From: Corallococcus silvisoli
Lineage (GTDB): Bacteria; Myxococcota; Myxococcia; Myxococcales; Myxococcaceae
Reading direction: 5' to 3'
Assembly (NCBI RefSeq): GCF_009909145.1
Contig: NZ_JAAAPJ010000012.1
Location: 124,001-188,000, forward strand
DNA length: 64,000 bases
Shown: positions 41,436 through 50,502 of the stretch, one piece after another
Layout of the letters: each line of letters begins with the position of its first letter
Position numbering within the stretch: position 1 is the stretch's first letter
Notes under the pieces: generated by a model
What the model was told of the DNA's origin: nothing
What the model saw: only the letters and a program-made list of their open reading frames with translations
Database searches by the model: none
Position numbers and translations under genes: made by a program

Positions 41436-42008
41436 GTGAAGGTCGCGCTGCTCGGAGGCTCGTTCAACCCGCCGCACGTGGGCCACCTGATGGCGGCCTC
41501 CTACGTCCATGCGACGCAGGGCGTGGACGCGGTGTGGCTGATGCCCACGTTCCACCATCCGTTCGGCAAGCAGCTGGAGTCCTTCGAGCAGCGCGTGCGC
41601 ATGTGCGACGCGCTGTGCCAGGAGACGTCCGGCTGGCTCCAGACGAGCCTGGTGGAGCGCGAGGTGGGCGGTGGCGGGCGCACGGTGGACACGCTGGCGT
41701 TCCTGGTGGAGCGCCACCCGGACATCCAGTTCTCGCTGATCATCGGCAGCGACATCCTGAGGGACCTGCCGCACTGGAAGGACTTCGACCGCATCCAGCG
41801 GATGGCGCGGGTGCTGGTGCTCTACCGCGCGGGCTACCCGGCGCCGGACACGGTGGGGCCGCCGCTGGCGGAGGTGTCCTCCACGCAGGTGCGGGAGCAG
41901 CTGGCGCGCGGCATCGAGCCGTCGGAGCTGGTGCCGTCCGCGGTGCTCGCGGTGGCGCGCGAGGCGGGCCTGTTCGGCCTGCGCGTCCCTCGCGCCCAGG
42001 CGGACTAG
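41436..42008 (+). CDS. nadD: Nicotinate-nucleotide adenylyltransferase
   Basis: A 190-residue NadD that adenylates nicotinate mononucleotide in NAD synthesis. It carries the nucleotidyltransferase motif GGSFNPPHVGHLMAAS at residues 7-22, IIGSDILRDLPHWKDFDRI (substrate site) and the late VSSTQVREQL (SSTxxR-type) motif. GTG 41436 is the first start; length is normal. Third gene of the namZ operon. Its TAG stop overlaps the convergent gene's TAG stop by the palindromic CTAG at 42005-42008. Confidence 0.94.
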   Translation: MKVALLGGSFNPPHVGHLMAASYVHATQGVDAVWLMPTFHHPFGKQLESFEQRVRMCDALCQETSGWLQTSLVEREVGGGGRTVDTLAFLVERHPDIQFSLIIGSDILRDLPHWKDFDRIQRMARVLVLYRAGYPAPDTVGPPLAEVSSTQVREQLARGIEPSELVPSAVLAVAREAGLFGLRVPRAQAD

Positions 42009-45000
42009 AAGGTCATGCCCACGATGTGCAGGTCGCCGAAGCCGCTCTCGAAGCGGTGCGCGTACTGGTAGAAGAAGGCGAGCGCGTACGCCTGGCCCAT
42101 GGTGAGCCGCAGCGTAGCCGAGCCGCCCACGGCTCCGTGGTTGGCCCGGTTGTCCGTGCGCGCGATGGCGCCGAAGCCTTCCAGCTCGAACTGGCTGATG
42201 AAGAGGGACGGCAGGACCCACAGCGTGGAGGCCCAGCCGTAGTCGATGATGAAGCGGTACCGGTAGCGCGCGTTGGCGATGAGCACGTTGCGCGCGCGGA
42301 AGGTGTGGTCCTCGTAACCGCGCAGGTATTCGCTGAAGGCGAGGCCCGGCTGGAGGCGCAGGGGGAGGCCGCCGTCGCTCGTGCTGTCGCGGTTGATGAA
42401 GAAGGCCTGTCCCGGGAGCAGGCCGCCCACCTCCAGCAGCCCGTCGGGTGCTCCGGGGAGGGCGCGCCCCGTGACGGAGAGCATGAGGTTGTCCTTGCCG
42501 GTGAAGGGCAGACCTCCCAGGTAGCCATCCACGCCCAGCCGTACGTCGCCCACGGTGGCATCGCCCGCGAAGGCCTGCGGGAAGAGGCCACCGCTCACGG
42601 ACAACCCCAGGCCGCGCTGCGTGCCGCCGTAGGAGGTGCCCTCGCCCGCGAAGTACGAGGCCGCGACCTCCGGGCCAATCAGACGCGTGGTGATGGCCGG
42701 ACGGCGATCCGTCGCGTCGAACCGGCGGTCCAGCGCGAGCAGGCCGAACGACACGGGCGTCGTCCAGAAGGCGCGCGTGGCGAACGCCGTGGCCTGAAGG
42801 TCGGTGCGGTCCGACTCGCGGAGCCGCGCCCCGGAGACCTGGATGTAGAAGGGCGAGAGCTGCGCGTTGCCGTAGGCGAACGACACGCTGGGCTGTTTCT
42901 CCTTCGTGTCGTAGGTGAGCGTCAGGGCGTAGGCGTGGAAGCCGAGCCGGTCCTGGCCCGCGATGGAGACGCCCGCCGCGAGGTACGGGTCCTCGTTATC
43001 GACGTCGTTGGGGACCGTGTAGAAATAGGGCACCCGGTAGTTCGGGATGAAGAAGCCCTCCAGCGGCGAGTAGGGCTTGTCCGAAAGGACCTCCACCTCG
43101 CGGGAGGCGCTGGGCGGGGAAGCCACGGGGGCTTCCAGATCGTGGGCGGGATCCACCGGGAGCGGAGGTGGCGCGACCGGCTCCGGGATGGGAGTCGCGA
43201 CCTGCGGACCCTGAGTGGAGGCATCCGCCGGAGCCGGGGGCTGACCGGGGAAGGTGGCGAAGTCGTCCTGCGCGTCCGGAGGCGGAGAGGCCGTGCCCTG
43301 CGCATACGGGCTGGAGGGCGATGACGTCGCTTCCGGTGGCACCGCCCCCGGTGCTCCCGCGTCCGCGTTGGCGATGGCTGCCCGCGCGCCTGTTCCGGAA
43401 GCCATGCCGACAGGCGCACCCGCCACGGAATCGCCTGGAGCGGAGAGGGCCGCATCGAGGGGAGGGGAGACGGGCCTCACGGAGGCGGAGTCGGCACCCG
43501 GTGTCCCCGTCGCCGCGACGGCCGTGACGGGCGGCGCGCGCAACGCGGCCAGGGCCTCGGTGAGAGGCGCGCGATCCACGGTGAAGCTCGTGCCGTCGCG
43601 GTTGAGGAAGACCACCGAGTCCCCTCCCACGGACGCCACGTCCAGCGTCAGGTGGGGTGCGTCGGTGACGCGCTCGATGCGCCGGGTGGACACGGTCATC
43701 ACGTGGACCTGGAGCCGGCCCTCGGACTCGCGCAGGAAGGCCAGGTGGTCCGCGTCCAGCCACCGGGGCGAGTAGTTGAAGAGCCCGTCGCGCGTGAGCC
43801 AGCGCAGGGAGCCGTCCGGCTCGCGCAGCACCAGGTCCCAGCCCTCCGTGCCCTCCATCGGGAACACCCACTGCCCGCCATCCGGCGAGGACGCGGGGGG
43901 GCCCAAGGCCGTGTGCGCCCGGAAGTCCGTCAGCCGCTCGCGCTGGCCGGACTCCAGGTCCAGCCGCACGAGGTTCGCCACGTCGCCGCGCACCTCCACG
44001 AACACGTAGCCCCGGCCGTCCTCGGTGACATCGCCGCCCATGCCCTCCAGCCCGTCCCACAGCCGCACGACGTCACCGGTGCGCGCGTCCACCCGCCACA
44101 GCTTCGCCGTGTAGCTGCCCACCGAGTCCACGTCCGCGCTGACCAGGTACAGCCACGCGCCGTCGCGGCTGAACGTCATGCCGCTGACGAGCGAGGGGCT
44201 GGCCACCACCCACCGGCGCCCTGGGAACAGCTGCACCAGCGCGCGGCTGAAGCGCTCGCGCCCGTCGCGGTCGCGCACGGTGAGCCGGGTGATCTGTTCG
44301 CGCCCCACGCTCAGCAGCGCCGTGCTGCCGTCCTGGGGGTTGGCCGCGAGCCTCGCGAAGTAGCCCGCGTCCGGCACGAGCACCGCTTGCGTCGCGGGGC
44401 GCTCCCGCACCTGGAGGTTCTTCTGGAGGCTCTCCTCGTACTCGCTGAACAGCGACCCGATGTCCTTGCCGTATACGCGCTTGAACCGCAGCGTCACCGC
44501 GATGGGCGGGAAGAGCGAGCTGCCCTGTTCGTCCACCAGCTTCCACAGGCGCTTCTCGCCGTATGTCCGGGCCAGATACTCCACGAAGTGCATGCCGCTC
44601 AGGTAGTTGCCGCCAAACGGATCCAGCGCGCGGTTCTCCGGAGACAGGTAGCCCGCGTTGAGCTCGCCGCGCTTGGCCTGCACCGCCCCTTCCCACCAGC
44701 CGCGCCACACCGGGCTGTAGGGCCTGCCGGTGGCCTTGCCCAGCCGGCCCTCGTAGTAGGTGGCCAGGCCTTCCAGGAACCAGGACTCGGTGAAGATGTT
44801 GGGCTGGAAGAGGCCGCCCGTCACCAGGTTGAGCGCGCTCCACACCCCGCCCACCTGCTGCATCTGCACGTAGTGGACGGACTCGTGACATGCGACGTCG
44901 CCGATGTCCGTCTCACCCAACCCCAGGAGGTTGAACTGCTCCAGCGTCATGTGCTGCGGCAGCACCATCTGCTGCGGCGTGCTGGCGAACTCCGACTGGA

Positions 45001-45313
45001 CGTAGGCGTTGTTGAAGTCCGCGCTCGTCAGGTAGACGAGGACCCGCTTGCGCTCGGTCTGGCTCCACGCGTCGGAGCGCAGCCGGTCCACGCAGGACTC
45101 CATCCGGGCCGCCACCCGCAGCGCCGTCGTGCGCAGGTGGACCGGGTAGTACAGCTCCATCGACCGGGTCGTCAGCTTGTGCATCTCGTCGCGGGCGAAC
45201 GAGGCCTGGACGTTTTGCGGAAAACGGGGTGCGACGAAAGCACACCCGGATGTCAGCAGGAGGAGACAAGCGAGGATGGCGGGCTGGCGGGCAGGCCCGC
45301 GAGAGGCTGACAT
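42005..45313 (-). CDS. Multidomain surface protein: HExxH peptidase, TolB propeller, outer-membrane beta-barrel
   Basis: A 1102-residue protein. Signal peptide with lipobox LLTSGC (C24). Residues about 35-320 form a peptidase-MA-like domain with HESVH (H143, E144, H147) and downstream WFLEGLATYYE (E181), consistent with a gluzincin zinc site. Residues about 325-600 are a TolB/WD-like beta-propeller (repeated blades ending in DGAWLYLVSADV, DGRGYVFVEV, DGGQWVFPMEG). A Pro/Ala-rich linker covers 610-755. Residues about 765-1102 form amphipathic beta strands typical of an outer-membrane barrel (LGFHAYALTLTYDTKEKQ) ending in GMTF with a terminal Phe, the usual insertion signal. ATG 45313 is preferred to an ATG 24 nt upstream. 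Substrate and partners unknown. Confidence 0.88.
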   Translation of the reverse strand: MSASRGPARQPAILACLLLLTSGCAFVAPRFPQNVQASFARDEMHKLTTRSMELYYPVHLRTTALRVAARMESCVDRLRSDAWSQTERKRVLVYLTSADFNNAYVQSEFASTPQQMVLPQHMTLEQFNLLGLGETDIGDVACHESVHYVQMQQVGGVWSALNLVTGGLFQPNIFTESWFLEGLATYYEGRLGKATGRPYSPVWRGWWEGAVQAKRGELNAGYLSPENRALDPFGGNYLSGMHFVEYLARTYGEKRLWKLVDEQGSSLFPPIAVTLRFKRVYGKDIGSLFSEYEESLQKNLQVRERPATQAVLVPDAGYFARLAANPQDGSTALLSVGREQITRLTVRDRDGRERFSRALVQLFPGRRWVVASPSLVSGMTFSRDGAWLYLVSADVDSVGSYTAKLWRVDARTGDVVRLWDGLEGMGGDVTEDGRGYVFVEVRGDVANLVRLDLESGQRERLTDFRAHTALGPPASSPDGGQWVFPMEGTEGWDLVLREPDGSLRWLTRDGLFNYSPRWLDADHLAFLRESEGRLQVHVMTVSTRRIERVTDAPHLTLDVASVGGDSVVFLNRDGTSFTVDRAPLTEALAALRAPPVTAVAATGTPGADSASVRPVSPPLDAALSAPGDSVAGAPVGMASGTGARAAIANADAGAPGAVPPEATSSPSSPYAQGTASPPPDAQDDFATFPGQPPAPADASTQGPQVATPIPEPVAPPPLPVDPAHDLEAPVASPPSASREVEVLSDKPYSPLEGFFIPNYRVPYFYTVPNDVDNEDPYLAAGVSIAGQDRLGFHAYALTLTYDTKEKQPSVSFAYGNAQLSPFYIQVSGARLRESDRTDLQATAFATRAFWTTPVSFGLLALDRRFDATDRRPAITTRLIGPEVAASYFAGEGTSYGGTQRGLGLSVSGGLFPQAFAGDATVGDVRLGVDGYLGGLPFTGKDNLMLSVTGRALPGAPDGLLEVGGLLPGQAFFINRDSTSDGGLPLRLQPGLAFSEYLRGYEDHTFRARNVLIANARYRYRFIIDYGWASTLWVLPSLFISQFELEGFGAIARTDNRANHGAVGGSATLRLTMGQAYALAFFYQYAHRFESGFGDLHIVGMTF

Positions 45314-45402
45314 GGCGGAGCATCCTACCGACCACAATTCGTAGTCACGAACGCGATTTTCACGGTAAGGGATCGCGTCGCTTTCTCACAGGAACCTTTC
45401 AC

Positions 45403-46725
45403 ATGTCCGAACCCGCCGAGCCCCAGGCGCTTCCCGTCCCGCAGCATGTCCACAACGCGCAGCTCCAGATCGCCGCCGCGCTGGAGAAGGCCGAAGGCAA
45501 GCCGGTCGACCTGGTGAAGGCGCCGTGGGCGGACGTGGAGAAGTCGGTCATCCAGCTGCTGGGCGGCAAGTTCGACCCGAACAACCCGAACCACCAGGGC
45601 GCGGCGTTGGGGCTCGCGGGTGGCTTCGCGCTGCGTCTCATCACGGAGCACCAGGCATTCTGGTTCCCCAACCGGGACTCGCCCGAGGGCGCCTCGCTGG
45701 GCTTCCCCCAGGCGATCATCATGCTGTCCCCGTTCGGGGCGGTGATGGACGCGCTGGCGCAGGGCAAGTTGACGCGCCTGGACGACCTGGCCAGCGACAT
45801 CCGCCGTTCGCTGGGGCAGGTGCGCTTTGGCACCAACCCCGCGCAGGCCCTGGGCGGGCAGCCGCAGCAGCTGGCGCCGCAGGACTACCAGCGCCTGTTC
45901 GACCCGGGCTTCCTCCAGTTCATCGTGGTGGATTCGGCCAAGGCGAAGCAGACGCTGGAGTCGAAGACGGACGCGCTCGCCCGCGACGTGCGTGACGCGC
46001 TGGGCCGCACCCAGCCGCCGCTGCCGCCGGAAGCGCGCCAGCAGTTCGAGGGGCAGATCGTCACGTCGCTGCAGCGCATGGAGCAGGGCAAGACGCTGGC
46101 GGAGCAGGCCGAGCGCGCGCCCCGGCTCGCGGAGCTGATGACGCACCTGGTGGCCACGGTGGGGGGCACGGGCTCCGCGCCGGAGGAGTTCTGGCACGAC
46201 GTGGTGCTGCCGCTGCTCTTCATCGGCACGCCCGCGAGCTTCCCGCCGCTGGACGACGAGGAACTGGAGGCGTTCAAGCAGGGCGCGGATCCGCTGGCGC
46301 TCTTCGTGGACGTGGTGCCGCACTCGCACCGCGCGCCGGATGAGGGGCTGCTGGGCGCGTTCGAAATGTCGGAGATCGGCCTGGTGCACCCGGCCTTCCA
46401 GAAGGTCGGCGCGCTGCGCCTCATCCGCATCAACCCGGACCGGCTGAAGCCGCTGCTGGAGAAGTACGACCCGAACGCGACCATGGACGCGGTGCAGCGC
46501 TTCACCGCGCACGTGGCCCAGGCGGCGGGCCAGCCGGCCGCGGAGTCCCCGCAGGGCAAGGAGATGCTCCAGGCGGCGCTGACGCTGCTGGCGGACCTGA
46601 AGCGCTCCGTGTCGGTGCCGGGCGACGTCTGCCTGCGCCGCCTCACCGAGGCCGAGGCCGCGTCCGAGCAGGCCCTGGCCATCGTGCGCCGCGCCCTCCA
46701 GAGCCCGCGCATCATCCTCACCTAG
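45403..46725 (+). CDS. Uncharacterised 440-residue protein
   Basis: Not recognised. A soluble acidic protein with no signal peptide or membrane helix, mostly helical. A region AIIMLSPFGAVMDALAQGKLTRL near 105-130 and a C-terminal Ala-rich helix (TEAEAASEQALAIVRRAL) are noticeable. EEFWHDVVLPLLFIGTPASFPPLDDEEL near 260 looks like a folded core. ATG 45403 has aggaa about 8 nt upstream; an open frame upstream overlaps the divergent gene and is not used. It is divergent from the tripartite surface protein across 89 nt and converges on the DUF2520 gene with a strong hairpin between. Confidence 0.75.
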   Translation: MSEPAEPQALPVPQHVHNAQLQIAAALEKAEGKPVDLVKAPWADVEKSVIQLLGGKFDPNNPNHQGAALGLAGGFALRLITEHQAFWFPNRDSPEGASLGFPQAIIMLSPFGAVMDALAQGKLTRLDDLASDIRRSLGQVRFGTNPAQALGGQPQQLAPQDYQRLFDPGFLQFIVVDSAKAKQTLESKTDALARDVRDALGRTQPPLPPEARQQFEGQIVTSLQRMEQGKTLAEQAERAPRLAELMTHLVATVGGTGSAPEEFWHDVVLPLLFIGTPASFPPLDDEELEAFKQGADPLALFVDVVPHSHRAPDEGLLGAFEMSEIGLVHPAFQKVGALRLIRINPDRLKPLLEKYDPNATMDAVQRFTAHVAQAAGQPAAESPQGKEMLQAALTLLADLKRSVSVPGDVCLRRLTEAEAASEQALAIVRRALQSPRIILT

Positions 46726-46737
46726 TCGGGTGGGAGG

Positions 46738-46770
46738 GGCGCGCGTCCGGGGTCCCCCGGGACGCGCGCC
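46738..46770. terminator. Bidirectional hairpin between convergent genes
   Basis: GGCGCGCGTCC (46738-46748) and GGACGCGCGCC (46760-46770) are perfect complements, with further GGGG/CCCC pairing possible inside. It lies between the stops at 46725 and 46772. No U-tract. Confidence 0.6.
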
Positions 46771-46771
46771 G

Positions 46772-47719
46772 TCACTGCTCTTCGAGCAGGGCTTCCAGCG
46801 CGGCGCGCGGCTCCGGACGCAGTCGGTCCGCCGCGAGCCGCAGGGCCCGCCGCGAGAGCCGTGCGTAGAGCGGAGCGATGTCCGCGGGCAGCGCCGCCAG
46901 GTGCGCCGCCACGACGCCCGCGTCGCCCCGGACGATGGGGCCGGTGAGTCCGCCTGAGAGGCCGCGCGCCTCGATGCCTCGGAGGGCTGAGCGCATCAGG
47001 GGCAGCAGCGCCTTCAATGCCGCCTCTGGTTCGATTCCCGCGGCGCCCAGCGCGCCCACCGCCGCGTCCGCCAGCGCCACGAGTCCACCGGCGCTGAGCA
47101 CCGCGCCCGCGTGGTAGGCGGCCCGGTGTCGCTCCGGGACGTCGAACATCGCGAAGCCCACGTCCTCCGCCATGCGCTGGAGCAGGGCGCGCAGGGCAGG
47201 GGAGCGCGTGCTGATGGCGGCCGTGTGGCCCGCGAGCGAATCCCGCGCGGAGGACACGGCGCAGAGCGGGTGGAAGGAGCCCACCGCTCGGCCTCGCTGT
47301 GTCTCGAGGGCGGAGAGGGGCAGGGCGCCCGCGGTGTGCACCAGCGCCACCGAGCGCGGCAGCTCCTGGGACAGCGCCTGGGAGACGGAGGGCACCACCG
47401 CGTCCGGAACGCACAGCACGCAGACGCGGGCCTTCTCCAGGTCCGCCAGGGTCGCGGGCTTCAGCCCCAGGGCCCGAGTGCGCTCCCGGCCCGCGTCGTC
47501 GCGCGAGTACACGCGCACGGGCCAGCGCTTCGCCTGGAGCGCCAGGGCGAGCGCGCCGCCCAGACGTCCCGCGCCGACGATGACGACCCGGGCACGCCGC
47601 GCCTTCGCGGGCGAAGCCGGAGTGCTCCGCCTGGACTCGCTGCGCGGAGCCCCCTTCGAGCGCGGTACGGAGCGCTTGCCCCCGCTCGGTGCGCCCCGGC
47701 CTCGCCGCGCCGCCGTCAG
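46772..47719 (-). CDS. DUF2520-type Rossmann protein, start codon non-canonical
   Basis: A Rossmann-like NAD(P)-binding protein of the DUF2520 family: RVVIVGAGRLGGALALALQ (dinucleotide motif), VRVYSRDDAG, VCVLCVPDAVV and SFHPLCAVSS, then the helical C-terminal domain AAYHAGAVLSAGGLVALADA. Function of the family is unclear; it resembles pyrroline-5-carboxylate/ketopantoate-type reductases. The frame upstream to the stop at 47774-47776 contains no ATG, GTG or TTG before the Rossmann motif; the first such codon (GTG 47518) would delete it. CTG 47719, overlapping the preceding TGA stop as CTGA, is given as a provisional start (315 residues, with a basic Ser/Arg/Pro tail of about 42). A sequencing frameshift is the alternative. 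Confidence 0.75.
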   Translation of the reverse strand: MTAARRGRGAPSGGKRSVPRSKGAPRSESRRSTPASPAKARRARVVIVGAGRLGGALALALQAKRWPVRVYSRDDAGRERTRALGLKPATLADLEKARVCVLCVPDAVVPSVSQALSQELPRSVALVHTAGALPLSALETQRGRAVGSFHPLCAVSSARDSLAGHTAAISTRSPALRALLQRMAEDVGFAMFDVPERHRAAYHAGAVLSAGGLVALADAAVGALGAAGIEPEAALKALLPLMRSALRGIEARGLSGGLTGPIVRGDAGVVAAHLAALPADIAPLYARLSRRALRLAADRLRPEPRAALEALLEEQ

Positions 47720-50286
47720 GCGGCGTCCCGAGCGAACTGAAGCTGTCCGGCCTGCACTGCGATGCGCACGCGGTCACCCGCGCCAAACTCGCCAGAGAGG
47801 ATGCGCTCCGCCAGGGGGCCTTCCACCAGCCGCTGGACCACCTGGCGCATCGGCCGCGCGCCCAGCAGCGGGTCGAAACCGCCGGACTTCAGCAGGTGGC
47901 CCACCACGTCCGTGCCCGCCGTGTAGACGATGCCGCGCTCCGTCGCGAGCCGCTTGCTGCTCTCCGCCAGGATGAGCGTGGCGATCTTCGCCACCTCCTG
48001 CTCCGCCAGAGGACGGAACGGCAGCCGCTCGTCGATGCGGTTCCACAGCTCCGGGGGCAGCGCCTTGCGGGCCGTGTCCGCCGCCAGGTCCAGCGCGTTC
48101 CCCGCCGCCGCATCCGCAGCGCCGAAGCCCACCGCTCGGCCCGTGCGCGAGAACGCCTCCGCGCCCAGGTTCGTGGTCATCACGATGACCGTGTTGGAGA
48201 AGTCGATGTGCCGGCCCTTGCCGTCCGTCAGCCGGCCCTCCTCCAGGACCTGGAGCAGCAGCATCTGCACCTCGCGGTGCGCCTTCTCGATCTCGTCCAG
48301 CACCACCACGGACGACGGCCGTCGGCGCACCGGCTCCGTGAGCTGACCACCCTCGCCGAAGCCCACGTAGCCCGCGGGCGAACCAATGAGGCGCGACACA
48401 CCGTGGGACTCGGACATCTCGCTCATGTCCAGCCGCACCAGCGCGTCCCGGTTGCCGAACAGCACCTCCGCCAGCGCCCGCGCCATCTCCGTCTTGCCCA
48501 CGCCCGTGGGGCCCAGGAAGAGGAAGCTGCCCATGGGCCGGCGCGAACTGAAGCCCGCGTAGTTGCGGCGGATGACCCGCGCGATGCGGCCCACCGCGTC
48601 CGCGTGCCCAATCACGCGCTCCGCGAGGTCATTCTCCAGCCGGAGCAGCCGCGCGGAGTCGTTCATCAACAGGCGCTCTTCCGGCACGCCCGCCAGCTTC
48701 GCCACCACGCGCGCCACATCCGCCGCGTCCACCCGGTGCTTGCCCTCGCGGTGGCAGCGGCTGCCCGCCAGGTCCACCACGCTGATGGCCTTGTCCGGCA
48801 TGAACCGGTCCGTCACGTAGCGGCTCGCCAGTGACGCGGCCGCCTCCAGCGCCTCCGGCAGGTAGCGCAGCGCGTGGTGCTCCTCGTAGCGCCCGATGAT
48901 GCCCTGGAGGATCTGCACCGTCTCCGGCACCGACGGCTCGTTCACCACCACCGCCGTGAAGCGGCGCTCCAGCGCGGGATCCGCGGCGATGAACTTGCGG
49001 TACTCGTCATGCGTCGTCGCCCCGATGCAGGGGAACTCGCCGCGCGCCATCGCCGTCTTCAGCTCGTTGGCCGCGTCCTGCGGCCCGTCGCCCGTGGAGC
49101 CCGCGCCCACCAGCGTGTGGATCTCATCGATGAACACCACCACGCGGCCCTCGGCCCGCCGCACCTCGTCCTTCAGGGCGTTGAGCTTCTCGGAGAAGGA
49201 GCCGCGCAGCTGCGTGCCCGCCACCAGCGTGGCCATGTCCAGCTCGACGAGGATCTTCTCCGCCAGCGTCCCCCGGAGGCCCAGCAGCCGCTGCGCCACG
49301 CCCTCCACCACCGCCGTCTTGCCCACGCCGGGCTCGCCCAGGAGGCACGGGTTGTTGGTGCGGCGCTTGCCCAGGATGTCGATGACCTCCTCGACCTCGC
49401 GCGCGCGGCCCACCACCGGGTCCAGCTTCCCCTCTCTCGCCGCCTGGCTGAGGTTGCGCCCCAGCGACGTGAGCATCGGATACGCCTTGGGATCCAGCGC
49501 CAGGCCCTGTCCCTTGGCTTGCGCGGGGGGCGGCGCCGCGGGCCGGGCCACGGGCGCGGGCGGCGCGGCGGGGGGCGGCACCGCTCGGGCGACCGGGGCC
49601 GCGGGGGCGGGCGGCGCCATCCGGGGCATCGGCGGGACTTCAGGCTCGGAGGGGGCCTCCGCCGTGTTCAGGTCCTCGTCCACGTCGATGAGGTCGCGCG
49701 GCGACAGCGCGGGCGTCATGCGCGCGGCCGGCGGCGGCACCGTCACCGGGGGCGTCGCCACGGGCGCCGGGCGCGGCACGCTCAGCGCGAACGTGGAGGA
49801 GGGGAGGGGCGACGGCGGCGCGCCCACCGGGCGGCTCACCGGGGCGCGCGTGGCCACCGCCTGGCCATAGCCGGGCTGGAGCCTCCGCGGCAGCCCGCCG
49901 CTCGTGGAGTAGGCGAGGGCCGTGTTGGACAGGGAGATGAGGTCCAGCCCCGTCCGCCCCAGCAGGTCGCTCGCGGCGCAGCGCTTGCGGATGATGGCGA
50001 TGAGCAGATGCAGGCAGTCCGCCTCGCCCGCACGGAAGGTGCTGGCCAGCTCCCGTGCGCGCGCGGTCAACTCCTGCACCACGTTGCCCGTCTCCGCGGG
50101 GGCCTCCGTGATGAGCTGCAGCAGCGCGTCCTCGTCCACCCCCTTCTCCTTCAGGAGGAGCTGGGCGCGGTTCTCCACCGTGAAGAGCGCGAGCAGCACA
50201 TGGGCCGACGTGGGCTTCTGGGCGACGCTGCGGGCGATGTCATGCGCCTCATGGAGAACCTGGGCGAGATCCGTGCTGTCGACCAT
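47716..50286 (-). CDS. ClpA/ClpC-like double AAA+ unfoldase
   Basis: An 856-residue Hsp100 ATPase. Residues 1-125 are a Clp N-domain (two repeats); about 140-262 is a Pro/Ala-rich linker of some 120 residues, much longer than usual; AAA1 has Walker A GEPGVGKT at 317-324 and Walker B VVVFIDEIHTLVGAG; AAA2 has GPTGVGKT near 590 and VVVLDEIEKAH. No middle coiled-coil domain separates the two, as in ClpA. The loop near residue 719 reads AVGFG, comparable to the VGF/IGL tripeptide by which ClpC and ClpA dock on ClpP. It is therefore probably a ClpP-partner unfoldase, although no clpP or clpS gene is in the window. ATG 50286 has GGAG 6 nt upstream. Confidence 0.9.
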   Translation of the reverse strand: MVDSTDLAQVLHEAHDIARSVAQKPTSAHVLLALFTVENRAQLLLKEKGVDEDALLQLITEAPAETGNVVQELTARARELASTFRAGEADCLHLLIAIIRKRCAASDLLGRTGLDLISLSNTALAYSTSGGLPRRLQPGYGQAVATRAPVSRPVGAPPSPLPSSTFALSVPRPAPVATPPVTVPPPAARMTPALSPRDLIDVDEDLNTAEAPSEPEVPPMPRMAPPAPAAPVARAVPPPAAPPAPVARPAAPPPAQAKGQGLALDPKAYPMLTSLGRNLSQAAREGKLDPVVGRAREVEEVIDILGKRRTNNPCLLGEPGVGKTAVVEGVAQRLLGLRGTLAEKILVELDMATLVAGTQLRGSFSEKLNALKDEVRRAEGRVVVFIDEIHTLVGAGSTGDGPQDAANELKTAMARGEFPCIGATTHDEYRKFIAADPALERRFTAVVVNEPSVPETVQILQGIIGRYEEHHALRYLPEALEAAASLASRYVTDRFMPDKAISVVDLAGSRCHREGKHRVDAADVARVVAKLAGVPEERLLMNDSARLLRLENDLAERVIGHADAVGRIARVIRRNYAGFSSRRPMGSFLFLGPTGVGKTEMARALAEVLFGNRDALVRLDMSEMSESHGVSRLIGSPAGYVGFGEGGQLTEPVRRRPSSVVVLDEIEKAHREVQMLLLQVLEEGRLTDGKGRHIDFSNTVIVMTTNLGAEAFSRTGRAVGFGAADAAAGNALDLAADTARKALPPELWNRIDERLPFRPLAEQEVAKIATLILAESSKRLATERGIVYTAGTDVVGHLLKSGGFDPLLGARPMRQVVQRLVEGPLAERILSGEFGAGDRVRIAVQAGQLQFARDAA

Positions 50287-50350
50287 TCATGCTCCGGCAA
50301 GCGTGCAGCCGAGCGGAATACACCGTCCGGCGCCCCACCGCAAAATTTAG

Positions 50351-50367
50351 GCTACAGACCGCTACAG
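50351..50367. repeat. Direct repeat GCTACAG in the clp/tolC divergent region
   Basis: GCTACAG occurs at 50351-50357 and again at 50361-50367, exactly 10 nt (one helical turn) apart, inside the 216-nt region between the divergent clp-like gene and the efflux operon. Possible activator site; nothing else recognisable in this gap. Confidence 0.4.
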
Positions 50368-50502
50368 GATGGGTGCAAGGCGCGATAAACCACGGGTCGC
50401 GGCCGGATTTCGATTGGCTGCCTGCCCCTTTACCGACTCAATTCAAGGGACCGGGCAATCACTCCGGGAGGGCTGCGTAATTCGCCCAGAGACCCCATCC
50501 CT

